DNA of 64,000 nt from Epiperipatus broadwayi (taxonomy: Eukaryota > Onychophora > Udeonychophora > Euonychophora > Peripatidae). Within the stretch, counting starts at the first letter, position 1, and each line of letters opens with the position of its first letter. The DNA lies in NCBI GenBank assembly GCA_028023455.1, contig JAQFVV010006215.1, positions 5,071,230 to 5,135,229 of the forward strand, in the 5' to 3' direction. Under the pieces are notes generated by a model, which searched no databases, was not told where the DNA came from, and saw nothing but the letters and a program-made list of their open reading frames with translations. Of the stretch, positions 27,001 through 39,000 are shown piece by piece. The translations under genes and the position numbers were made by a program.

Positions 27001-30000
27001 TGGAATACTAAACTGCCATACCTTTAATATCTCACACTATAAAAGATTTGTGTCTTTTTAAAAAAGTATGCCATTTTTTATAAATTAAATAAATGTAGCA
27101 TTTTAATTATATATATATTTATAATACACGTGCTTGCTAAAAGTTATAATTTTTTTTCTACTTAGTTTTTGAAACTCCTAGCAATCAAGAAGATGAAATA
27201 ACAGAAATTGGAGGTATATTTAAAGTTGCCCAATCAAAACGTCAAGAAAAATCTAGTAAAGATAGTGTAGATTGCACTAAATCAACTTCACTTGTTCAAG
27301 ATTGGTCATTGGAGAAGGTAAACAATTTTGTTTGGAAAAATAATTTTTATATTTTTTTTTAATTATTAAAATATTATATCTTTATGCCTTATGACATATC
27401 TGAAAATAAAATTGTGACTGTCAAAAATTGAATACGGACCGAATATTAAGTGAAATTATGTATCTGTTACTGTTATTGCTGAAAGAGGTTTTGTATGTTA
27501 TTTGATGTGATTGTTGAGCATAGTACTATTTTATAGCAATGATTATGAATTGTTTTTGTGATTTTACTATACATATCTTTTGTTTATTTTCTCTTTTGAT
27601 TTAAAGAACTTGTATTTATGGTATTAAGCTAGGTTGAGAAGATATTCCTAGAGTTAAAATGGAAACAATTTTACAAACTTCAGATATATTTTAAATAAAC
27701 ATTTTTGTGAAAATAAGATTTTCAAGTGTTAAATTCAAATTCTTGCTTGATAAAATGTAGAATCATGATTAGACAAGCGAGTGGTGGAGGTGAAGTCACT
27801 GGATTTTAAGATGTCACCTATAAAATGCCATTGCACAAGAGTATTCAGAGCTTATTTTAAATAGTGAGAAGTTTTTTATACTGACTTTATATACCTTCAT
27901 ATATTGTTTTTCAGATTTTGATAAATGAAAATGTATATATTTATTGGCCAATAAATAGATTTCTAGTTATTGTTAGTTAAAAAATAAAATGAAGATAGAA
28001 AATTATTAAAAACACTCATCATCAATAGTTAGAAATCATTCTTTTAGTCTTTGATTATGGATAACTGTTGAAGACTCCTTTGACTTGCAATGGCCTATTG
28101 CTTTTTAACTTAAACTTAATTTATAAATTTTTCATTTTTAGCCAGCCTTATTCACATCAACATTTCACATTTATTATTAATCTTAGAGTAGACTTAAAAT
28201 TTTATTGAAGATCAAATATATCTAAAGTTGTTTATAAATTTGCATGTAGGTTTTTTTTTAAACTGTTTATTTCTTCTCATTCTTTTCATGCACAAAATTA
28301 TATCTCTAGAAATTATTTTGGTTGTAGATATTGAAAAAAAAAATATTAATAATTCTAATATGCCTTTTGACTTTATCAGATCTCTTCAGTTAAGCCAAGC
28401 CACCTTCCTCTAGTAATAATAGTATATAATTATTGCAAAAAATAATTTGCTTGGCCTAACAGAAGTTGGAATACATATTGAGAGCCATTAATATATTTGT
28501 TCCAAAATTTATAATCGTATACTCCAGATATTTGGTAGTTAAAAACTTCTCATGATTATTTTGTGCTTTAACCTTTCTAAATGGCTTCTTGACCTACCCA
28601 TGTATTTTTTCACTTTTTATTGATTATATCCATTTTTATGATGTGGAGGGTTTAACTTCTCAATTTTATATGTAAGTGCAATTTTTTTCATCTTAAAGAA
28701 TAGAATTCTAAACATTGTTATGTTTTTTTTAGTAAAAGATACTAAAATCATCTAAAATATTAGATTTAACTAATAAACAATAAATATAACTTAGTATTTT
28801 TTTAATAAAAAAGTAATTTTATTTATTGAAATATTTTATATTTTTTATAATGGTAAAATTTTATTTTTTCTAATGAAAGATTTTCAATTTGTAGACATAA
28901 TGTTTTAGCTTGTTGATTCAATATTATTTGATATATACAAAATAAAACCAGTTGCATATCACTAGCTGAAATATGTGTATAAATTTTGCATTTTTTATTT
29001 TACTTCGTATATTGTAAATATTAGCTTTCCAAACCATATTTTTTTTATTTTATATTGAATAACTAACAGTCTAGGTTTTCCAATTTATGTTTTACTTTAT
29101 CATATATTGAAATAATTCAAAATGTTACATTTTAGAAACAATATAATTTTATATATATTTTGTGCAGATTTTAAATATATTTACTTATATTTCATAAACA
29201 TTTTTAATAAATATGTTCAATAAATATAATTAGGATTTGCAATTATAATAGGTGACAAGAAAGTCTATTTTATATAATTTAGATGTTCTTGATTATAATT
29301 TTTCTTCTTCTGTTATATTAAAAATTAAAACAAGCAAAACTCTCCATGTTTGGTGGTTTATATTAAAAATATTATAGTTTAAGTATTATATATATTTTTG
29401 TGTAAATTTTTAATATATATTTTTTCATATATATATATTAGACATGTAATTGGGATTTCTAATTTATATGAGAAAAGAGTTTAATTTTCTGCTTTATAAA
29501 TATTTAGATTATATATAGATAATATTTTTATTTTTTGTTAGATGAAAATAGCATTGACATCAAATACTGCATGAACATCCATCACTGATGAGTGATGCTT
29601 GAAATGAGTTATAATTGCTTTAAATTAGAATGTGAATCTATCTATTTTGACAATGATAACAACATGAGTGAGGAAGTTCCAAGTATGGATGAGGAAAAAT
29701 AGGATGTACTGCATAATGCTATATCTTGGCATTCAATAGATATGCAAAATATTCTACTACTAAACCCATTGTTTCCCTTAACTAAGAGATCAGGTATCCT
29801 CAGTATAAACAAAGATGCTTAAATATTGTAAAACTTGATTTGATTTTTAATGACACATAGCTACAAAAAATTATTATGGAAGCAAATAATTATGCAGATC
29901 GATTTGTACCGATGTGCATAAGTGAAAAAAAAGGTTCGGACACAGTAGTTAGAAACCTGGCCACTTAGAGTTGCAGTTAAATTTCAGATTGATGTTGTAA

Positions 30001-33000
30001 GATATCAAAATATCACATCGGATTAGTCCTGGACAAAAAGAAAATTTTCCTATTTTCTGTAATTGGCATTAGATCAAGTGTGCCCTTAGTAGTAGAATTT
30101 TTTTGATAATGAAAATTTTACTGAAAATGATAAGCCATATCCAGAGCTTTATAAGTTCTATGAAAGTATAAAGTATTTGAAAGAACCCTTTAGATTTTTA
30201 TATATTCCAAGTCAGATTCTTAATTTGGATGAAAGTATGTTACTTTTCAAAGAGTGTGTCTGCCATAACTGAAAAAGTGTATTGTTAAGAAGAAGATTCG
30301 TTCTGGAAAAAATAAATAGCCTTTTTTTGTTACCACACTAAAATAAAATAACTTGTGGAAAAAGAGAATCATGTTGTAGCAGTCTTATTTAATAAAATTA
30401 CACGGCTAAAAAGTTAAAATGTAATTGATCTTTGGATTGATATGTATAAGTATAAGGCTTGTGTATCATATAAAACTAACCAGAAAATAAACTCATAGCC
30501 AGCTGATAATCAGTATTTATTCTATGAAAGAATTGTAGTATTACAGCTGATTGACTGGTTCATTTAATATAATTTGGTCTAAATTAAATTACTAGTGAAT
30601 TGATTAGCTAGATTATTTAAATATTATTAGTTGTTCATTTAGTTTTTTATACTATATATAAAAAGAAAATTGCAAATATTTAAAAATCTATATTTTGTCT
30701 TAATAATGCATGTCAAAAGATGTGTGAAAATATTTTATTTTATTAGAGTTCGTAATAATTTTTTTTGTACTTACATAAATATATACATATACACAGACAC
30801 ACTCTCATCCCATATTCTTAATAAGAAAATAATCAGAACCGTTTCATGGGTTTGTACTGCATGGATGAAAATTTTTTATGCTCTCCTTCCATTAAAAATT
30901 AAAAGATTCCAAAGTACAATGACATATTATGAATCATTTTATTATATTGTACATTAATGATATTGTTAAAAATATTAAAATTATCACCAAATTCGGAAAT
31001 AACCGTGGCAACTTATTTTCAAATATAAATTGCAAAATTTTATTTAACATATCATTTCTAGTTTCAAATTTGTTTTAAAGCTCTTACCATTTATTTAATT
31101 GGCCAGCGACTCGGCCTTTCATTGAAATCTCTCATATTCTAAGGTGGCAGATATACATAAACCCTTTAGTGTATTATATATTCCATATTTTTAATGAAAG
31201 TGTTCTATTATACTGCCTCTACATTGTGTCATCCAGATTCGTTGCACCCAATATGGAATGAGACTGACAAAAATATTGTAAATGAAATTACTAATTTTAG
31301 GTAATATTGTATTATATAAAAACTAAGACTCATAATCCTTAGCTATAGAGCTTGCTGTGTGTGGCAATACGTATAGTGAGTTTTGTTTGTTTTAATCTTA
31401 GCTGTAGAGCTTACAGGATACATTTTAGTTTCTACTCTTATCACATATGTTACGACTAACGACAAGTGCCACATGATTTTCTCTCTTTATTTTTATCATT
31501 TGAAATAGGACTTTTAATTGGAAATTTGATTAATCAATGGACATTAAATGGTAATATAACATCATCAGACTAATTTCTATGATCTATCATCATTGAGGAG
31601 CAGAATTTACACTCATTTTATAATATCCAAACTAATGACCTCTTTTTGAATCTTATGTTAATTCTTGGATATTATAAAGGGAGTAATAATAATGGCAGAA
31701 TGTTGCTCATTGAAGATGCTTGAAAGCTAGAATCTGGTCCATGAATATGAATATATTATTTAATATTTATTTACTACTCAAGCTTATAATACATAATTCT
31801 GGAGTGGACTAAATAGAGTGAACATATTATTCTAATGGTTATATTAGTATTCATAACTAATTTTTTACCCATTTTTAAAATTATGTAATTATTTATAATT
31901 TTAACTATTTTCAATTTATTTTACAAATCAAACACTAAATTCCTAATTATATATACTATTTCAACATATAAATAAATCCAACCTATTATTTTTAAACTAT
32001 CAAATTTATTTCATTACTGTTACTGACTTAAATATTTATGCAGTTATTAATCTTAAACCCATTCTCCTATTGATAGAATCAAACTTTTAAAGAACTTATT
32101 AAAGTTATTGATTTTTTTTTGTTTGTTTAATGGTCTAAATAATATAACAAGAAATGTTATTAGCTATATACTTAAGTTGTAGATACACTTTCTCTAAACA
32201 GACTATTTATTAATGTGCTTCTATTTATTTTTTAAAAGATAAGAGAGACAATTAAAGATTGTTTTGTAACTGGAAAATGGAAAGCCAGTGAAGATATGGA
32301 AACGTTGCTTAAAGCACATGAAGATGGTAAGATTTTGTTTTTAATATACTGTAGTTTGAAAGTTTATCAAGTTTTTAAAGTTATATTTGAAAATTTTGTT
32401 GTTATCCTTTGTTTGTTTTATATTTAGATTGATTTTTTAATATTTGAAGCTTCCTACATTATAGTAAAATAATGTAAAAATTTTCACTTCAAAATTGTAT
32501 TTTATATTATTTATTGATATAGTACTAAGTTAATAATAGTAACTTATTATATTATTACATTCTAGTCATAATGGGATATAACTTTAGTAGACCATAATGA
32601 TTGCAAAAAAAAAACCCATTTAAAATTTGAATAAGATATCGTTTACATAAATACCTTTAATTGTAATAATAGTGTTATAAATAAGTTCAAAACCCATCAG
32701 GTAGATGTTTTTCAATATCTGTCTTACCGTTTCAATATCTTTTCTTTTTTGTTAAAAAAAAGATTCTTTGTACGAGTTTGCTTTCATTATTATTTTTTGA
32801 GACTAAAATAAATTTTGTTTTAAATATAATGCTTATTTATACAATATTCTAGATTTAAGAAACAACAAAATTCTTTTTACATATTTTTATTCAGCCGTGC
32901 TTTTTTATTTTTAAAGAAATTGGATGAAATGTTTGAAATACAGTATGAATTGTATCTTGTTTATTTTCATGAACATTTTGTATTCTCCTTATATATATAT

Positions 33001-36000
33001 TAAAATCCATACTTGTGAGTCTATGTATGTTTTGATCATTTATATATTATCTATAATTAGCAAATTTAGTCACTGATAAACAAAAGTTCATTTTTTAATT
33101 GAGATGTGTTTGTCTGCCAAAGATCTGGAAATTGTTGACAAACTTATAAGCCACTGAATGATGCTAGAAAAGAAAAGTGGAGAGAGACCATGAAGAAGCA
33201 GAAGATTAATCTTAAGACTTAATCACTTTTACTTAAGTTAAAGGTATCTCCAACATAAATTATCAGTCTTATATATCAGACTTCTAAACATATATTTGAT
33301 ACAATGAGAAAAAACATCATTAGAACAAAATTACAAGTTTCTTTTTCATAATGTCTTTCAAATATCAATGGAGTTAGTAAACTTCAACTTTCCCTTGATT
33401 GTCTTAACCCAGAAAAGGTCGCAGGAGAAAATAACTTCCAAAGTTTCTAAAATGTTATGAGTTGAAGCCAAAACATGGTTATCAAACTACTCAGAAAATT
33501 ATTCTTATAGAAATTACTGCAAAAATTTGATATAAAAGCAAAACTATAACTATTTTTAAAACCAAATAAATTCAACAATGATCCAAAGGATTATTATCCA
33601 ATATTATTTTTATTGTAAATCCCAAAATATTTTTCAAAAAATCATATTAAGAATTTTTCTCGTAATTGAGAACCATCCATCCAATAGAGCAGGCTGAGTT
33701 TAAGCCAGGCAAAAATTTTCAAAATAAATTAAAAACTAATGATATCTTCAGCTTCTAAAATTTTTAAATGCAAGAAAACTGTTAATTTATTTGACGATAG
33801 AAATCTTTATATGACACTATAATAATCATAGTAGATAAAAAAATTTATAGAATGATCTACCACAGAATTCAATTCTCTCATCTATTTTATTTAATATATT
33901 AGTCATTGACCTCAAATAGAAAAGTTTATTAATAAGAATAAATTAAAAATTAACTGTGATAAAACACAGTTGCTGAAGCTTTAAATATAAAATTATAACA
34001 ATAAAGCTGAGCGCTTTCGGGGGACTTAAGCCTCCATAATCATAGCATAATCATAATATTGAGCTATGATTATGGAGGCTTAAGTCCCCCGAAAGCGTTC
34101 AGCTTTATTGTTATAATTTTATGTTTAAAGCTTCAGCAACTGTGTTTTATCACAGTTAATTTTTAATTTATTGATTTTTGTTGAAGTATATACATACATT
34201 CTTTTCATTAATAAGAATATAAAAAGATTAGAAATCTTTAAATACTGGAGTTTTATTTCTAATCCTACAATAACAGTATGGACAATTTTTTATATAAACA
34301 ACAAGGAAACCTAATTTGTTATAATAGTTTATCTAATATATAATCCTATCTCATTCTATTTAGGAATAATCTTGCATTGTAGTTTAATTTATTATTGTCT
34401 TTTATTAAGGTTAGATCAAAGTTAATTTATAAGAATAACTAACTTCCTTGGAAAACTGATTGATATTTTAGGGAATTGTCTTGCAAGTTCTTTATGGACA
34501 CCTTTTTTAGTATTAGTATATTCTAATGGTGAATACTGTGACTGGAAAAAGTTTCCCTACTAAACTTTTAAAAACTCAATTAAATATTGCCATGAGAAAC
34601 TTTATTGACATATTTAAGTCAACTCTATTGTAATGGCTTTCTATTCTTTTGCATATTCCTCCACCTATCAGAAAAGTTGTATCACAGAAAATATATAAAA
34701 AACTGTGAAAATAGGTCAGAGTTTGCCATATCTCAAGGTATAGGTTTATCACCTAAGACTCAAATCAAAATCTCCTTTATGGATTTCTTTTTCCAGATCC
34801 AACAACAAAGCTACCTGAAATTGATTTTTCCAGGTGCCACTAGAGTTCATCAGCAGATTTAAGAAAACCCATGGTCATTGCTCTCAACTCTTTCATAAAT
34901 GGAATATAGCAGCCACTGATTCTATATAATTAATGACTGTCCATCTCTATAACTCATATGGCAGAATGGAAGGACTTAATAAAGCCATTAATGAATCTAT
35001 CTACTGGTTAGGATCTCTATAAGTTTGTTTATGATATTTTGCTGTTATTTAGATACCTTAAAAAAAACCATATGCTAAACAAATATTATTATTTTCTGCT
35101 TGTTCATTAAAGAGATTTATAACATTGAAATGCTGTGATTTATCTTTTTATATGATATGTATTTATAATTGAAATGGAAGTAACCTCCCACTGAGTTATG
35201 TGACGTCAAAAACAATAAGAGATAGAATGGTAACCCCATTCTGTTTTTAAGTTCTATTGTTATATAAGCTTAATTTTTAATGAAGTTTTGAAATTATAGC
35301 ATGAATTTTGTCTATTATTTTCATTTATATATAGACTAAATAACCTGAACTCACCATTAACATATACAGAGGATGAAGAACGAGTATTATTTTTAACAAT
35401 CTCTGAATATTGTATGAAGTAGTAGTTTTAATAAATGTAATAATAAATAATAATAACTTTTTTAAAATATCTGTAATAGAAACAGAAGTAACTATTTCCA
35501 ACTACTTCCCACTGAGTTATGTGACATCAAAAGCAACGAAGGACTACAATTACATAACAGAGCTTAAAAACAGAGTGGTTACCATATAGTCTTTTATTGT
35601 TTTTGATGTCACATAACTCAGTGGGTGCTAATTACTTGTGTTTCAATTACAGATATTTTTAAAAACTTATTATTTAGATATATAGTTATAAGAAATAAGA
35701 TTCTATCATTTGACAATATTAAGATAATTAACCTTTTTAATGTTTGTTTGTTTTTTCTTTATTAAATTTTTAAAAAATTCATTAGAATAGAAAAAATATC
35801 AATTCAGCAACATTTAGCAAAATTCAAATAATCATTTAGTATTTTAATTGGTTTTTTATTTTGTTTTTCAGAAACAATTTAAGTGCATTAGTCTTAAGTT
35901 TTCACTGATGATAATCATAAGGCAGAAACTTGTTCTAGGAAAATGGAAATGATGGCACTGCTATTGAATATGTATTGACTCAAACTTAAAATAGATGGGT

Positions 36001-39000
36001 GTGAATAGAATAAAGAGTTTTGCTCGTAACATTATGTGTTAAATGTAAGCAGAATCATTCATAATATTTGTCAGCATATTTTTTTATATTTTACTAAAGT
36101 GAGAATCCAGAGGTTTTTGCTCACGAGCCCTCCATTCTTACCACTGCATTGAACCATATAAGATCATTTTGTGCTCATAATAAATATTTAAAATAAAAAA
36201 ATCAGACGCTGTTATTTTTTTATTTATTTCCTAGACACTGTCTATGGGGATTTTGAAGATCTTGAAACAGGAAAAGTATTTGGCAAAAAAGAAGAAGAGG
36301 AGCAAGACGAAAATGAAGAAAAAAATAAGAGTGATAACAAAGAATTGATAGAGCCTGGTAAGTATTATATTAATTTCATTATAACATATAATAACAACAT
36401 TTCACTCTTCTTACTCTTTAAAGCAAAATATATTTATTTATTCTTTACAGTTTCGACTGTTCCTAACAGTCTTCGTCAGATCTACAAAATTTAAACATTA
36501 TATTTCATACATATATCTATTATAATCTTACAATTTTATCAACTTAATTATTAACATCACTTTATTAATTAAACTTACTGTTCTATAACTTTTTAATTCT
36601 ATTTTATCCTTTATTTTTCTTCTTTATTTTTATTCTTAATTATTATCATATTTATATTTATTCACCTTTTACATTTGCCATAATTTTAGAAATTCAATCA
36701 TCTTTCTCTAACTTTTGATTTTCAATGTTTTATTAATTTTTGATGTTATAGCTGACTCGTATGCATCCTGTTTTAGAAACTATCTACAATTTAATACACT
36801 TGTAATATTATGGATCTTATTTCATATAATTATTTTGTTTCGTTCTATATGACAGTCAATTATTTTTGAATTATATGATTTAAAAGTAATTATAAAATAA
36901 TTTGCTGCTATAAAAGATAACTTGTTAAATATTTTTGTAGGACAATCAATAGAAAAATTCACTAAGAAAAACATTATTTATTTATTCATCCCTGAATTAT
37001 GATTAAAAGATAAAGAACTCATTTTAAAAAAGTAATTATTATACAAACTCCATATATATAGGCATGATAAAAATGTAAACCGTAGACTAAATTTTTAATA
37101 CTTGAGATTTAATGATATTTCAGCAGTATTTGAAATACAAAATATAAACCTCTTAACTAATATTTATATATATGAAAATATCTGATTGATTCACATTTGT
37201 CTTTTTATTTCTTTTATTTTTGACCTGACTACTTATTGTTAGCAATCTATAAAAAATAAAGAAAAGTTATTGTTTAGATTCTAAAATTGTATTTTTTAAG
37301 TCATATTAATAATTTTTTAATTGAATGCATTGTGGAGAAATTTTCCCAACTGAGAATCATTCCTTTTTATTTTTTCTAAACATTTCCAACACATGTTAAT
37401 ATAAACGTAATTGCATCTTTTCTTCATTATGATTAATCTGTATCTTTCTGTGTGTGTGTGTGTTTGTTTTATAATAAAATATCTTTCAAGAATTCAATAA
37501 CGCCTCTGTCATGATTTTTCAAGAAACTAAAAAATAAATAATAAATACAAAGAAATGATATATTAGAAACTCATTATAAATTATAGATAAGAATAGTTTA
37601 ATGATTATTCCCTAAAATATAAGTAAAATGCAGTTTAGATTTTATAATTCAAAACAGTTCACGTCTGTTATTTACAAAATGTGTGCATATGTTGTATAAA
37701 GTTTATATATAATTTTAATATCTCGGTAATTATTATGTTAAAAAAATTTGTTTAATGTTAATCATTATGATTTGATACATTACATTTATTAGTTTTGTTT
37801 TGTAACAATACTTGTTTTATTTCTATTTAATTTTTACAAATAAAGAAAATTTAAAATCCCTTATTGACATAATTCTAACTGTGAGTTTAATGTGCTTAAA
37901 GCTAATCCATGACTTTTGCAATGGTGGCATATTTCTTTCCAAGATTTTTATTTAACTTCTCTCATTAGTAGCTGTGAGAATAATAGCTGATTTAATCAGA
38001 AAGTACTAATTTAAGACAATTAAAGCAGTTCTATGAGGAAAAAGGAGGATGATTAACAATGGGACAATTTTTTTTTTTTGATTCTGAGAATAATATTGGA
38101 TTGGATTTTTGACAAATATAAGATAAACTTTAATTACCTTTTTTTTTTAACAAAATTTTTATATTCCTAAATAAGATCTTAAACATAGAAGAAATATGAA
38201 AGGAATTTATTACCAGTGAAATCATTAAAATGTTTTTAGAAAATTGCATGATTACTTTGTTTATAAACAAGACAAAAACTCTCCATACAGTAGTGCCACC
38301 TTGTGCCAACCAGAGTAATCAATGGATGCCAGAAGGCTTGTGCATAAAATCCCTATCCAGTATGCCTACTCATCCAATATCCCCAGACTAGTTTCTGGCT
38401 TTGGCCTTCGTCAGTGAAGAGCCTTGGATCTGAGAGCACTGCACCTAGATCTTAGGATCTAATGCAACCCTCCAGCAGCCACCTTTTATCTCTACTTAAC
38501 TACAAAACTATGAGAATGAAATTGAAAACAATAATATTTTCAATCTAAGCTCAATAGCTTATATAGTCATATGGGTCTGAACTTGATTCAGGCATACTGG
38601 ATAGGGATTTTATACACAAGCCTTCTGGCATCCATTGATTACTCTGGTTGGCACAGGGTGGCATTACTCTATGGAGAGTTTTTGCCTTGTTTAATAACAA
38701 TTATGTGCTAGTATAAGAGATAGTAATCATAAACAAAGCAAAGCAAAACTCCATATAGTAGTGCTTGCTGGTTTAGATAGTAATCATGTGATATTTTGCT
38801 TATACTTTAATTCATTATTTGTAATTTGAGTTGTTTTTTTATTATTATTTCAAAAGGGTAAAATAAAGTTTACTGAATTTCTTTATTCACAAAAATACTT
38901 TATTAGATTCTCTTTTTTTTTAATTATAATAAAAAACTTTATTAACAAAATAAATATTTACAATATATACAAGTAATTACACAAATGATAAATATGTTGC

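Larger units (their letters stand above)
19526..27165 (+). other. intron 5: LINE end and mariner-like relics
   Basis: Contains a LINE 3' coding fossil (20735-21240), an ATA microsatellite (about 21268-21289), a small palindrome near 25600-25624 and a possible Tc1/mariner-like transposase relic (26335-26620). The long stretches 19530-20730, 21300-25590 and 26630-27150 are A+T-rich, and I recognise nothing in them. Confidence 0.55.
27318..32238 (+). other. intron 6: tRNA-like piece and piggyBac-like relic
   Basis: Contains a tRNA-Leu-like segment (27765-27850), a piggyBac-like transposase relic (29560-30480) and a short family A remnant (31355-31400). AAGCAAAACTCTCC at about 29333-29346 may be a second remnant. 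Remaining parts (27330-27750, 27860-29550, 30490-31350, 31410-32230) are A+T-rich without recognisable features. Confidence 0.55.
33941..34206. mobile_element. 266-bp near-perfect palindromic element
   Basis: Arms 33937-34045 and 34064-34172 are inverted copies with only about two mismatches around an 18-base loop. A 13-bp duplication flanks the insertion. It splits a Jockey-like relic. The other Jockey copy at 55.3 kb lacks it and reads straight through the equivalent site, so the palindrome is a real insertion and the younger of the two. No protein is encoded. Confidence 0.85.
33105..35090 (+). mobile_element. Jockey-like LINE, decayed, copy 1
   Basis: Segments in order, across many stops: an IVDKLISH linker piece, ETWLSNYS and an Asn-Gln-Ile-Asn stretch where AIPKPNK is expected, ENHPSNRAG (for the EQAGFRPGR motif), and LKINCDKTQ. 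After the nested palindrome come [20 protein letters not shown] (for LVYSTAEYC), then [11 protein letters not shown] (for MHKWGL). This order matches Jockey-like LINEs of invertebrates. It is heavily mutated and not functional. Confidence 0.7.
32327..36234 (+). other. intron 7: Jockey-like LINE with nested palindrome
   Basis: Holds a Jockey-like LINE relic (33105-35090) interrupted by a 266-bp palindrome (33941-34206), then two foldback repeats (35160-35275, 35449-35674). The stretches 32330-33100 and 35680-36230 show no recognisable feature. Confidence 0.6.

Noticed and set aside
29583-29610. CTGATGA followed by GAAA on the + strand
   Set aside because: The nine bases between them do not form a hairpin and no stem I partner exists, so it is not a hammerhead.
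35200-35210. TGACGTCA, a CRE-like palindrome
   Set aside because: It is part of the foldback repeat terminus and differs in the second copy (TGACATCA). No promoter context.
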